Program-made: the position numbers and the translations under genes
In this document: positions 24,001 to 37,061 of the stretch, in pieces
Numbering within the stretch: the first letter of the stretch is position 1
Layout of the letters: every line of letters begins with the position of its first letter
Notes under the pieces: model-generated
Told to the model about the DNA's origin: nothing
Database searches by the model: none
The model's input: the letters and a program-made list of their open reading frames with translations, nothing else
Assembly: GCA_905331475.1 (NCBI GenBank)
Contig: CAJNYU010000687.1
Location: forward strand, 100,967-164,966
Origin: Rotaria socialis
Taxonomy: Eukaryota > Rotifera > Eurotatoria > Philodinida > Philodinidae
Reading direction: 5' to 3'
DNA: 64,000 nt

Positions 24001-27000
24001 TGTTTTGTAGTTCTATTTATATATAATAAGAAAATTATGATCTAAAAAATGAAAATACGTACATCCGGAAGTGCCATTATGAATTCATGTGCATTAGCCA
24101 TTTTAGCAGCCGCTATAACTTCTTCGTCAGTTGCATCTTGTTTACCGAAGCGAATATTTTCTTCAATGGTTCCAGTAAAAAGAACAGGTTCTTGACTAAC
24201 AACGCCAATATGTTGACGAAGCCAAGCAACATTCAATGTTTTAATATCTTTTCCATCCAGTAGCACCCGTCCTTGTTCGGGATCGTAAAACCGTTGAATC
24301 AATTGAATGGTGGTACTTTCTATTACAATGAGGAAAAAAAGAGCATTGATGAAGGAAAGACAAACAAACTAACTTCCACATCCCGATGCTCCAACTAAAG
24401 CAACTGTCTTTCCCGACGGAATTTTCATACTAACACCTTGCAAAATCTAAAAAAATTAATGTTATATATATACTATAAAAATTTTCTTCGATCTAACCGG
24501 TGTATCTTTACGAGCTGGATATGTAAATCTAACATTTTGAAGCTCGATATCACCAACAATGCTGGGCGGAATATCACCTTCGTTTTTAAACGAATCAATG
24601 TTCGATATCTAACAAAAATCATAAATCAAAGAAAAAATAAATAAAAAAATTCATAAATAATTACTCTTGATATAATATCAAACACATAACCACCACTACC
24701 AGATGCTTCAGCAAATGCTTGAATATTAGGTACTATTTGAGAGATACTAAATGTTGATTGTAAACATGAAATAAAAATCTAAGAAAGTTTTAACAAATAT
24801 AATTTTTTCGTCATTTTTATCTATTGTTTACATACAACAATCACAGATCCTGCATCATAATTTCTACATTCGTAACGCACAAGATAGGGTCCATCTAAAA
24901 ATATTGAGGTATTCAAATTATTCGATAAATAGACGAAATATACATACACCAAAATGTAATAGCAAATGATAGATAGATTGCTATCTGAGCAGCTGCTTGG
25001 CATATACCCAAATAAAGACCTTTTTTTATACCAATTTGTTTTGCTTCAACTAAATTCTCAGAAAATCTATATTAGAATAAAACTTGTCCAAAATTTGTTT
25101 TGGTTTGAATTTTATTTTTTAACCTTTGCTCTTCTTTTTTTTGTCCTCCAAATGCTGTAACAGTTCTTATTGAGCCAAGAACTTCTTGTGCTACAGCACT
25201 TGCTGTTGAATATGATTGTATTTCTTTGGCTGTATATTTTGCAATAACCTACATAAGCAAAACGTAATCTTCAAATGTTATTTTTGTTTTTATCAACGAA
25301 CTCTCATAGTTATATTGAATGCAAAAATAGTCAAAGGACTCGTTGCTATAAATACAAGTGATAATTTCCATCCTAAAAACGAATGCAATTAATTTGACTA
25401 ATGTATTTATTTTTCTCTAAAATTTACCTGTAATAAAAGCAAATACAAGACCACCGAATAATCGACACATTAAACTAATAAAATCAGCTTTTTTGTCTCC
25501 TAAACCATCGCGAATTTTATCTAAAAAAAAATAAAAGTCAACAAAAAAAGATTTAGTATGGTGATTTTTTTTTGTTTCTGATACCTAAATCTGCCACTAA
25601 ACGATTGCTAAGTTCACCGGGATTCAATTGATCAAACCAACCCATTTCTTGATGCATAATCGAACGAAATAATGCAAATCTCATACGTCGAACTTGACGT
25701 TCTGCCGCAATCATCTACATAAATTGATGACGTCATCTTTTTGAATAATATATTTTTTTCGTACCCAAAGTGAATAACCGAGCCAATAACAAAATATGCT
25801 AGCAAAACCTAATATAGCATACCACTTGATCATGCCGCGCAGATCACTCAAAATATCACTAGTTGAATTTGGTGCTTGAACAATACTAATTATAGAGATA
25901 AAGTTTTTTTTTTATTGATTGAAAGAAACTTTATTTCTAAGTCCTACCAAGCTGGATCGAAACCTGGAGGTATTGTAATATTTTGTATATTGGACGGAAT
26001 ACCACTTTTAACCAATGATGTTGCAACACCTATAATTATATTTCATAGCGTAACAAAAAACAAATAACTACAAGAAAAATTAATCATACTTTTGTAAACT
26101 AACATCATCAATGGAAACACAGCTCTAAAAATAAAAAGATCTTCTTATTGGAATTTTAAAAGTTTTTCCCTTTGGTAGTCTCTCATTTCTAGAACACTGT
26201 AAATCAAAAATGTTCTACTGACTTATGAGTCTCTCGCCATCAATGATTACATTGCTCTTTTTTTAAGCACTCTTATTCACCTAAATCCTCTGTTGATTTG
26301 ATAATACGAAGAAAAAAAGCACATCTTTTGTCACCATAAATCAATAAAATACTCACCCAGTACCCATGCACGCAATTGTGCCGATAAACATAAGTAGAAA
26401 ATCAAGTTTATCAGCAAATTTGTACTAGAAACAAAAGAAATAGGCAATCTATTTAGAAATAAAAACTACATGAATATAGACTTACAATTTCAAAGAAAGT
26501 TAATTTTCGACTGGGAGCTTTTTCACTGGCATTTTGCTTCTTTGATTCCCTATAAAGAAAAAAACGAGATTATAAATTATTTTTTTAAATTTACGACTAA
26601 AAACCTTACAAAAGTTCATCTTCAGTAGTACTAGTTAAATTAGATTCTGCATTTTTGTTCGAATTATTTTCATCGAATAAAGCTTTTTTTAATTCAGCAT
26701 CATCATTTGTATTCGTATGATCCGATCTAAACACGTACATATTTCTCACGTGTGGATTATTACGAAAAACAAATGACAATATGATCAATAAAAATAGACC
26801 TTTTTCGATTTCTATTTGAATTTTTTAATTTTCTCATTGTATTGAATTTAAATCAGAAGTCAGTACGTTTCCTTAACCAGTTCCATGGGCAATTTGACAA
26901 TAAGCAGCTGATCACTTTTTGAAACTGGAAAATCATTGGTTAAAAATAGATAAACAAGGGGGAACATAATTTATATACTTGTGAATGCATTATTTGATTG

Positions 27001-27299
27001 CAATGTTAAAAAGAACATCGCGAACATAACATAGGTAAGGTTTCTTTTTCTTTAGACGAATGAAAGAAAGAAAATGAGTTATTGACTACCGAGATTTAGA
27101 TAGCATCTATATTTCCAATCGTATCAAAAGAGGACGCTGCTAACAAAGCAAATACATACTGAGGTTTATCATTGAATTGTATTTCTGATTTGGATATTCC
27201 ATTTTGTGTTTTAAAATGTCCATTTGACTCATTTTTCTCATCGACACCATCATTACTAAGTGTCCAACTGTCGTTCCTTTTCTTTGCAACAAATGACAT
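21047..27299 (-). CDS. ABCB1: ABCB/P-glycoprotein-type full ABC exporter
   Basis: Thirty exons, all in phase, encode 1356 residues (vertebrate P-glycoproteins are about 1280). Exon 1 is 27160-27299 and exon 30 is 21047-21397. A 110-residue hydrophilic N-terminus precedes TMD1 (starts near [13 protein letters not shown]). NBD1 follows with Walker A GASGCGKST split across an intron, Q-loop VVSQEPVLF, signature LSGGQ, Walker [12 protein letters not shown] and H-loop IAHRLS. An acidic linker leads to TMD2 and NBD2 (Walker [19 protein letters not shown], signature [22 protein letters not shown]). All catalytic motifs of both ATPase sites are intact, so it should be an ATP-driven exporter of hydrophobic compounds at the plasma membrane. 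One donor (exon 10, GTTCGT) is weak but fixed by phase. Exons 1-2 are the least certain: they are joined over a 433-bp intron because phase and splice sites fit. A second, truncated copy lies upstream at 28506-29968 on the same strand. Confidence 0.93.
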
Positions 27300-28505
27300 A
27301 ATTAATTCATAAACTGACTTGATTCAAATATGTGTAAACGTCAATCTGGGAGACATATCGATAAAAATGTTTAGTTAAAAAATCCATTTTCAATGCTTAC
27401 CTGTAAAATAAAGAATAAGATGAAGAATAAAAAAAGTTTCAGTATTTTGTATTTTGATTATTTCGAGCTGATAAGACACATATACTAAGACTCATAAAAT
27501 ATTACAATATCATTGTTCTGTTGATACAACAGTCAGTATCACTATTCGTAAGGTACGTTTTCGTACGAGATGCGCACCGTGATGACTACATTGTCGACTC
27601 AGAAACAACAAAACAATAAATAAAATGAAAAACAATATGTTATAAACATGCTAGAAGAAGACCTCATGATATGATATTTAACTAGAAATTATTTATTCTT
27701 TGTATTTGAATAAGACGAATGTTGCATCATAATATATTCATTTATATCCTACGGTGTAGAACATGGGATAAGAACAAAAAAATGAGACACTTACCGATGA
27801 TGATAAATTGAAATCAATGACAAAAAATCATCCCTCTGAACAACTCTCTTGATTTTATTGGTTAGATCTGCCTCGTAGAGAGCACATCAATCAACCGGGG
27901 AGAAAGAAAATATAAGCGATGCACTTTGAAAATACCCATCGAAATTGACCATTACATTATTATAGAAAGATAGCGAACCATTGAAGGAAGAAAATATAAC
28001 GCACACATATATAAGTTAATTGATAGCAACCTTAAGTCGTTATAGGCGTACGGATTTGTCATTTTCTAATGTCCATAATATGAAACATTTATACAAAGTC
28101 ATCGTGCTCTCTTGCAATATGAAATTCAAGTATTCTATTACAAAAACGTTAGGCTAGTAAAAAAAAATGAGTCCTATACGTATGTCATATAACCATTTCT
28201 ATTTATTCAGTATTTAAGTTGCATGCCTCGTCGTATATATACGTATAGACACGCATATCTTAACGTCACCAGTTTAGATTTGAGCTCCAAAAAATCCACA
28301 TGAATGCTAATTAATCTTAGGACAATAACAAGAAGATTGCAGCAAATAGACGTCTTTATTTTTTGAAAAATGATTAGAACAACGACCAGCTGTATATTTA
28401 CAGAAGCTTATCATAGATTGTAACCAGAAAATATGCCATACAAAGCAAAGTAAGAAAAATTTTCAAACACCTAATTGGTATCAACTATCGAAATCTATGC
28501 GATTT
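27300..28505. other. ABCB upstream region and spacer to truncated copy
   Basis: Between the ATG of the complete ABCB gene and the stop of the truncated copy. A polypyrimidine acceptor-like site (minus strand, TTTATTTTACAG near 27403) lies about 100 bp before the ATG. No other gene was seen. Confidence 0.5.
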
Positions 28506-29968
28506 CTAATGGACTACTTTCAAGTGTTGAGACGTTCGCTTTTCAACTAACATTAATTTAGCATAAACTCCATTCAGTTGTAAGAGTTCATCATGTGTAC
28601 CCTAAACAAATAAATATTTATTGGATTCAACTTAAATACAAATCGAACTATTTACTTCTTCTTTCAATTTGCCTCGATCGACAACAGCAATCTTCTCTGA
28701 ATTTTGAATCGTTGACAAACGATGAGCAATACTCATGCAAGTTCGACCTGATCTTGCTTTATCCAATGCTGCTTGAACGACCTTTTCACTTTTATTATCT
28801 AATGCTGATGTGGCTTCATCAAGAAGAAGAATTTTCGGTGAACGAACTAATGCTCGACCAATAGCAACTAAAAAATATATCACATTCATCTCTAAACTTT
28901 CCACATCATCGAATAATTTACTTCGTTGTTTTTGTCCACCAGATAATTGACCACCTTTTGCTCCACATGACGTTTCATAGCCCTACAAAATATCAAAAGA
29001 TGAGATCGAATGCGCAAGGCAAAATAATAACCTGTGGTAATGAAATAATCAACTCATGAATATTAGCGTTTCGAGCTGCTGTTTCGATGTCACTTTGTGT
29101 TATTTCTCGACTATTGTCACCATAAGCAATATTATCTCGAATAGAAAGATTAAACAGAACTGGTTCTTGCTGAACAAGTCCCATTATAGATCGAAGCCAT
29201 TGAATATTAAGAGCTTTGATATCATGACCATCGAGTAGAACTTTTCCGTTCAATGGATCATAGAATCTTTGTAGCAACGCAATAGTCGTCGATTTTCCAC
29301 TACCCGATGGTCCAACAAGTGCTGTTGTACCACTACTTAAACATTTCAATGAGAAGCTTCTAAGAATACGAAGAGTAGGTCGTGTTGGATATCGAAAATG
29401 AGCATCGTGAAATTCAATATTTCCTTCCATTTCTTTCTAAAAAACAAAGATGTAGACTTGATAATTAAAATCAATATATCCGCACTAAGATGATGCCAGA
29501 ATCGTCGTGAGGATTGATTTTTGACTGTCGTTGATTAAGTTTCATGATTCTCGATGCTGCTTGTTTTGCTTTTGCATAACCAGGAATCATAGCCATTGAA
29601 CGACCGATAATAATCATTGCAAAAGTAATAACAATAAATATTCTAGTGAATAATTTATATTCGTGTATCGTCACAAGTATCTCAAAGCATCTTGCTTACT
29701 TAAACACATCATCAAAGTTCATATCGCCATCTGAAACAAGTTTACTGCCGAATGAAAAAGTAGCACAATGGAGAAAATACATGGTTGAATTTGCCATTGC
29801 AGCACCTAACGCAATCAGATGCAGCTTGCACATTTGCTTCCTAGAATAGTACATTTTTTATAGGTAGAATTCAGTGAAATAGAAAAATAGATATACTTGA
29901 AATCTTGATTGAATGCATCCTCATAAAGATCAATAAAATGCTTTTCCTGGTGAAGAGCTACAACCACC
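28506..29968 (-). pseudogene. 5'-truncated ABCB copy (end of TMD2 plus NBD2)
   Basis: Seven segments remain in phase to a normal stop: about 29897-29968, 29700-29840, 29486-29642, 29032-29436, 28922-28982, 28656-28867, 28506-28601. They match the second half of TMD2 (FSFGSKLVSDGD, GRSMAMIPGYAKAKQ) and a complete NBD2 (Walker [19 protein letters not shown], signature [22 protein letters not shown]). Homology to the neighbouring gene stops abruptly in the ALHQEKHF segment near 29968; beyond it there is no ABC sequence for at least 1.4 kb. With only about two of twelve helices and one ATPase site it cannot work as an exporter alone. The frame itself is undamaged, which suggests a fairly recent partial duplication or rearrangement, or continuing selection on a fragment. 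Two introns of the full gene are absent here. Confidence 0.85.
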
Positions 29969-31374
29969 AAGTGGGAAAAGGCGGATTCTCAGGATTCCGA
30001 ATTCCATGAAAATCTCAGAAATCCCAATAATCCTAGAGTTATGTTCAAAAGTAGCAAAAACAAACAATAAAGCAATATTTTGACCGGCATATCTTAAAGA
30101 TATATCATGGTGTATGTCAAATACTCTGCTAGTAAAAGAGTCCATTCAATTTGAAGAGAAATATTTTGATTAATTAAACAGTCTGAAACTTTATTTTTCA
30201 ATATCTATGATAAGTATAAACTGATTCGTTTGTATAAAAATTACAAAAAATTCGTGTTGCTATCAATCATTAGGTAGTGTATCAGTGAAAATAAATACCG
30301 CCTCATACATTCATACGTTTGATGTTTTAGTTATTTACTTGATGTAGATATCAAGGTGAGAACAAAACAAGACCAACTTTGCATAAATGTGTGCCACTTC
30401 TGCCTGTAAAACAAGCAGATGAATGTTCATGTTGTCATTAATTTGAGTTTTTTTTAATTAAGGTTCACTCATCAACATAATGACAAACCAAACGTTTTCA
30501 ATATCAGAGACTCGCTTTTCTCACTGAATGGGTTAATTTGCGTCACGAAGCTATAATATCTTTATATTATTTAATGAGAACAGAATCACAAGTATGAAGT
30601 TATATACATTCGATAATGAAAAGTGCAACTCATCACGTATCGCTTGATAGTATTTACGTGATTTAAGATGACTTATCTTTTGAGTCGATCGGTATAATTT
30701 TATGGGCGTTGTCTAGACAGTAACATAATAAATGATGATGTCAGATGATTATAAACATAAATCGGCAAATGAAAGACGACGTTTTTCACATGGAACCGAT
30801 CCTGGGAATCTCAATATGCCTTCTCGTGCATATTTGTTCAAAATTCCAGTACTAGAATTGGCACGAGCCATTCGATTTCACTAGTTAAAAGTTAAACGAG
30901 TGCGTTGCTAGTGTGTTGCTGTTATTGTTACACATGTGCTCTGAAAAGAAAAAGAGAAAAAAAACGGTGGTTAGTGTTACTATGAAAGAAATAACTTCTT
31001 CCGTCATTCCGTTGTTTTGTGTCGCGTAATCATAGACTTTCATCATAATATAGAGCAATGTGAGCCACATTCATCTTTCTAACACATATTAAATCCGATC
31101 TTTACCCTAAATGCATGAGTCGATAACAAGAACAATTTTTTTCCTTCTAATTCTGCCATCCGCTCACTACAAGTGTGAGTATGGTTGTGTTTAAATAGAA
31201 ATTCATGTAGATTTGAACTGTTTAGATGCAATTCTGATCTTCGTTTTAAATTCCCTATGTCACAGTGTATAGGAGATTTTTGTATTTTCAGTTAAAATGA
31301 AAGAAGAAACAATATGATGAATTATTCTTGCCATTTAGAATGAAGAAAATTTTACCGTTTGTTCAATAACAATT
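29969..31374. other. Intergenic beyond the ABCB breakpoint
   Basis: Unique AT-rich sequence. Just past the ABCB breakpoint (about 29975-30040) is a patch of GGATTCC/GGAATTC-like words resembling the degenerate palindromic islands further right. No gene or missing ABCB exon was found up to the F-box start. Confidence 0.5.
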
Positions 31375-33363
31375 ATGCACTGGTTTATGTTCGACTTTGT
31401 GCCTGTGGAACTTTTACATTCTATTTTCGACTATCTTTGGACTAATGAAATCCTTAATTCATTTCTAAATATAAATGACTATCTTGATAATGTCATAGTG
31501 AACTGCAATGGCTCATTTCTCAACTTTCATTCGATTTCCAGACCATTATTTGATCTCATTTGCCGTCGTCTACGACCAAATCACGTAATCTCACTCGTCT
31601 TATCAGATAGTAATGATACACCAGGTCAATGCCAACTACTTTTCTCTCGTTTTTCAATTGAACAGTTTAGTCATCTCCGTGCACTTACGCTGATTAATAT
31701 CGACGATGACAGTGAATCATTTTTTACTGGTCTCGATAAAATTGAAAGTCTAAAATTCCTTGAAGTAACGCCAAAACATTATAATCGATATCTCCAAATT
31801 ATGCCTAAACTCGTACGATTCGTTGTAAAATATCAGTATGTTGTTTATTTTGAAAGTTTTATTTATATCACTCGAATTCAACTACTTCACCTGCGTCATT
31901 CAACTTTAACAAATTGTTCATACTTCATACTCAAAGATATATTTCGTTATGCACCAATGCTCGTCTCACTTAATATTTCAATTATGTTTGAGAGTCGTGA
32001 ACAGATCGAAAACTTTGTTACTATCAATCATGGAAAGTCACCAATTCATCTCATTAGTCTCTCTGTGTCGATTGATGTCTTTAGTAAGTAGTAACATATT
32101 TATGAAATCAAGCAAACATTTTTTTCCAGAGATTTAACTGCACTCGATTACAATATAGAACTTTAATTTTTTTTCTAGGTGGTTACAACTGGTCAAGTGT
32201 AATTATTTCCCGTAATCATGTAGAACAATTTCTCGTGCATACGCCTCGTCTACGACAACTTGAACTTATCGTTGACTGTGATGGAAACAACAATCTTAGT
32301 TATGGTGATCGCTGGGAAAGGTTCATCGTTGAACGATTACCACGACTTAGAACTTTTTATTTCAAGTTTAAGTTAGAAAACGTCTATCGTAACGAACAGA
32401 CTGTACTTGGTCATTTTCACACTCCATTTTGGCTGGATAAACATCGACCTTGGTTTGTAGCATACGATCGACAGCGTTCACTTTTATTCACCGTACCTCA
32501 CTTTGCTCATCGCTCAATTGCGTATTCTGAAATGCCAGTATTACCTCACTCGACAACACTGCCCATCGAACAGCATGCCCGACTTTATAATATGATTACC
32601 GAACTCACATTTGATTCGATAAAAAACGAACCAGATTATTGCTATAAGGAAGTAGAAAAACTTGTGCTCATCGGTCTCGAAATCAACAGGGCATTGATTG
32701 ATCTTTCTCGAGTGCAATATTTAAGTGTAAATTCATCTTCATGGTCATTAGACATGATTGTTCAACTCATTTGGTATTCGATGCCTTGCCTTCATTATCT
32801 CAGTTTCAATTGTAGATTGTCTTTAAAATATTCGAATTCTATTATTCCTCTAGAACAGATTCGTATTCTACAAATGCCCTTCTTTGCTTACTCAGCAAAT
32901 AATGAGAATTTTGATTGGATTCAACTTTTTCCACGTGTTGAACGATTATCGATTACCGTGAATAGTTGTCATGAATTGGCAATTTTAATTGATCAATTCA
33001 ATAATATCTCCTATGCTTCATTTACTGTTAATAATTCTTGCATTAATGTTAGAAGAAATTTGTGGGAGCCTCGAATAACACGAGAATGGCTTGTTCGAAA
33101 TACACGCCGACTGACAACATTAGACAATAATAGTTTTACTTGTCGATTTGACAATAATAACATATTTAAAGTGTATCTATGGATCGGTGAAGATTGTAAA
33201 CAACAAACAACGGTATGTCATTGTAGCTGACTTCATTCTTATTATACATATATTTCTCTTTTTTCAGCTTTTAAATACAAGAGCAAGTAAAACTAATAAT
33301 TGTTTGTTGAGTTGTTTGCCAATGTGTACCTCGAAAAGAAGAGAAAATGATGAGTTTCAATAA
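31375..33363 (+). CDS. F-box / leucine-rich-like protein of a bdelloid-type family
   Basis: Three exons in phase give 612 residues: 31375-32083, 32179-33212, 33268-33363. The N-terminus (residues about 7-50) reads as a degenerate F-box: VPVELLHSIFDYLWTNEILNSF. A long C-terminal region follows with repeated short Leu/Phe-rich segments typical of F-box proteins with divergent leucine-rich repeats (LRALTLINIDDD, LRQLELIVDCDG, VEKLVLIGLEI). F-box proteins recruit substrates to SCF ubiquitin ligases through SKP1. The style of the whole protein recalls large lineage-specific families in bdelloid rotifers; this is pattern memory, not a search. If the last intron (GTATGT..TTTCAG) is retained, a stop at 33228-33230 gives a shorter tail. 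A decayed LINE lies directly downstream in opposite orientation. Confidence 0.8.
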
Positions 33364-33768
33364 CTTTAGGTCACTACTATCTAGGAGAAAATTCAACAAA
33401 TAATATGATCAATGATATTCAAGGAATGTTTTCAAATAATTTACGTGCCAATCTATAGAGAATGATGGATTCTGATTTAATCAAAACTTTAATGAAGATT
33501 TTTCTTTTTGACTTATGCTCTTTTTATTGTAACACTCGGAAGTGCTTACAAAAACAGAGAAACATGCAGGGACGGGAGAGATAAGAAGTAACAAACAAAA
33601 ACTGAAAAGAAAACAAAAAGGGAGAAACAAAGATAAAAATACATGAAGTAAATGAAGGTGGTAACGAGATGAACAGAAAATAGAAGTAGCGGGAGCTGTA
33701 AAGGTTGAAGTAGAATGTTAAGGGGCTGTTAATAAACTACGATTTCGTGTTCCTTTTTTCTTATATTT

Positions 33769-35940
33769 CTAATTATCACTTTGCTCATTAAAACCCAGCC
33801 AGTCTAGGAGAAGGGAGCAGTGTTTTAATTTTAAACGTTTAACCCGTTTCAACATAAATAGATGACCAACATCATCTTTAGCTTGCTTATGGAAATTATC
33901 CCATAGGAATACATCTTCAACAAATAGGGAAGAATCTAAATCTGAAGAACACACCTTTTTTAATCTTTTCGAGATATAACGTTTGACATAAGTATCAAGC
34001 GGTTCTTCTCGGGTAAAAGTCAAAAGATCCTTAGCGCGAACAAATGGGACACGATGGCTAAGCGTATTGCTACTCTATACTTTCTTCTAAGTGCCTCTTG
34101 GTGTGTTGTTGGGAGAAAGGGGGAAAATGGAAAGATCCAAGCGAAATGGGGAAATATATACGCGAAGAAGCATCTTCTCAAAGTGTCTTTGGACCAGAGA
34201 GCGAAAGCCGAACCGAACCGAACTCGAATCAGAAAAAGTCAGTTCGATTAGCTCTCTGCTATGGACAAAATTTTGCCGCTACGCAGCCATTTGAGCTTAC
34301 CCAATGATCTTTGGATATTCTCCAGGCTTTTGTTTACAGTGAATCTCAATGATAATTTACTTGCCCAAGTAAAACCAAGATACTTGAACGTGTCTACAAT
34401 GACAAATTTCTGTCCTAGCATATATATATATGTCTACCGTGGGCTTTCTAATTTGAGAATAGAAGAGTTGTGCGACAGTTTTGCCGATATTGATTGGTTG
34501 TTTCCAGCGAACCGAATATTCAGCAACCCTGTCGCATACTTTACATCCCTCAACCTCTAAATACTCGACTAGAGATGAGTAGGATTTTTGGATGGGTGCT
34601 CGAATGACCACGCTCAGATCATCAGCGAAGATATGTCTTCAGTGAGCTACCAGACAAGCTACTAAATCGCTATGGTATACTACGAATATAAAGGGATTGA
34701 CTACTCCCTTGAGAAAGACCGACTTGTACTTGAAAAACTTCTGACTTAGTTTGGCCATAGTAAATAATCGCTGTGCGACTATTCAGCCAGCTATAAATAA
34801 TTTTCAGTAGGTTAGTGGTGTAACGATAAATATGGGACCCACTACTCTCGGCAATGATGTTTATTCGCTTCTTCACATATCCAAAGCGTAGCAGCTTCAT
34901 ACATAACACACATAATATATAGGATATATATATATATATATATTAGAACAATGGAAAGAGAATAGAAGGAAGAGGAAGGAGACCCATCGAAGCGTGCCAT
35001 CAATATCGACACAAATGCGTATACCTAACCTGTATAATTTGACCTAGGAGACCCGAATGCCAAACTAAGTCAAAAGCTGTTTCATAGTCGACATATATTG
35101 CAAGCGTAGGGACATTCGTAGCTAAATTATTCTGAACTTCCTGAAGAATGGAAAGAACACTAGTCTGATTGCAACGTGGTATACTAGCGTTAAGTTTGTT
35201 GAAGGTAATAATTTTCGAGCTATTCCAGAAGCCTGGATACCTCCCATCTTTTAACCAAAATTTGAAGCAATTGACTAGACTTTCTATATAAGTTGGAGGG
35301 AGCACTTAATAATAAAATTTTAGACCTGATCGATACCGGAAGACTTCTTTCTTTTTATCTTTTTTCTATAATTTTAGTGACTTCTGTTATGGATGTAGCC
35401 TCTAAGTCTGATTCCTTAAAAGCAGTTAGTAAGTTCCGAAGTTCTCTAAAGTCTGTCTCGATTTGAATATCACGATGATTTAATGGACTCATTTCAGGGG
35501 CTTTAGCTAAGTCCTTAAAGTAATTATAGAGTTTTTTCGTAATCTCCTGCTCGTCTGATATGATACTAGTCCCTACTGATAATTGGAAGAATGGTAGCGT
35601 TTTTAGTTTATAAATTTTTGAAAAATGCGTCCAAAATGAACTCTCCTGTTTATCATGAGCACCTTGTATGATGGACAGAAAGCTGGATCATCTGATTGAT
35701 CTATACTTGTAAATATCATTCCGAACCTCTCTTGACATATTTCTTAGCAACACTCTAGGATCTTCGTTATCAATACCAGCTATTTTCCTTTCTCTGTAAT
35801 ATTTATTTCGAACCTGACGAACTTCACGGAGCCTGCGGCTATGTAAGCAGGAAGAGATGGACGGTATTTTTCTCTTTCTTTCCATCGAGTCAAACGGCAT
35901 TTTAATGCTACAAGGAAACGTACATAAAATTGATATCAAT
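33769..35940 (-). mobile_element. Decayed LINE (non-LTR) reverse transcriptase
   Basis: Fragments in several minus-strand frames follow the order of a LINE RT. A linker lies at 35940-35688. The segment ELRNLLTAFKES is near 35430, and RT fingers are at 35300-35000 (PPTYIESLVNCFKFWLKDGRYP, then YVDYETAFDLVWH). LSQGSSQSLY follows near 34700, and the catalytic motif FADDLSVVIRAP is near 34610. The thumb region is VDTFKYLGFTWASKL then SLGKLKWLRSG near 34390-34260. A C-terminal piece ends at 33769. Internal stops, frameshifts, a deletion inside the fingers (after IPRCNQT) and a TA-dinucleotide run at about 34920-34945 show that it is dead. No endonuclease domain was found, so it is probably 5'-truncated, as LINE copies usually are. 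Confidence 0.82.
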
Positions 35941-37061
35941 GATCAATTGTTTCCTTTTTTTGTTCATTTATCCAGAAATCTTCTAAAAGCACTAGAATGG
36001 TTTGGTAAATGATCCAATCGGTGTGAGGGGTGTCCAAGGACTGATGATTAGGAATTCCTCATCAGTTCCACTACAGTTCCTTGAATACTAAAGGTAAAAA
36101 TATGGAATATTCACAATAATTTTTGTTCTTACACTCATTTTCACTTGAAAAATTGTGAAAATCAATGATTTCATGCAAAAATTATTTTTAAAACAGCAAT
36201 ATCGCAACTTTCGTGATTGGTGGAACTGTGAGGGAACCCATAGTTGATTCCCATTTCCTCTAGGAATTATCAGAGCGGCACTGACAATTCCTCGACACAT
36301 TAGGAATTCCTATTTCTCTGTCCTTCGACACTGCTGCCCATAAAACTATGGCAAGGACTTACAATCAGAAGTAGTAAAAGTAAAGCTGTACCATCACCGT
36401 GAGCAAACAATCAGATCTTAAGATCTGATAAGATTCTACATCTGATCTTATATGATTGTATAAGATCCGACAAAAAAACCTTAGCCCCTGAAATCTTATA
36501 TCAACTCGTACGATCAGATTCTTGAAAGATCTTATTGTAAGACTTGATATAACATTTCAGAGACGACGATTTTTTGTACGATCCTATCTGCTTTCTCAAG
36601 ATCTTACACCTGATCCTTTGACCTGGATATGGAAGACAAGAACGTTCATGCTTATCACCTGAAAACGTACCTATGAAACTATCTCAACTGGCACTAATAA
36701 AATATATTGTATTTTTTGTGCTGATGCTTAATTTTTTTTATTTAGAAAATAAAAGAATTACAGTTACTTGTTAAATATTTTGCTTTCGACAGATACAAGC
36801 GTACAAACAATAACTTATTAAAAAATGATGATTAGAATACCTTTGAGATTGAAATCAGTATTCTTCAACTTTTTGAATAAGCTCCTACTCACCATACATT
36901 ATGATTACAAAAAGATGTTAATGATTCTGTATTCTTTTTCTTTTAAGATTGAGGTATGGGTACCAGGGAAAGGTGCTAAAAAAAATAAAAAGTCCGCGAT
37001 AATACACTGCAATGATCACAATTACATGCAGTAAAAAGTCACTTAATACAAGTCTGTTTCA
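35941..37061. other. Intergenic with AGATCT-word palindromic patch
   Basis: Two odd patches. At 36000-36310 GGAATTCCT and ACAGTTCC words alternate on both strands. At about 36410-36620, AAGATCT/AGATCTTA and TAAGATC words and their complements are repeated without strict period. No gene was found; the frame at 36825-37034 lacks any family signal. Confidence 0.5.

Noticed and set aside
26606..26788. Start of the complete ABCB gene at 26788 or 26740
   Set aside because: A better model joins 27160-27299 to 26610-26726 through consensus splice sites in phase and gives a coherent hydrophilic N-terminus; the alternative is not excluded.
29930..30145. 71-codon minus ORF as the missing upstream exon of the truncated ABCB copy
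   Set aside because: No similarity to the corresponding TMD2 part of the neighbouring full gene.
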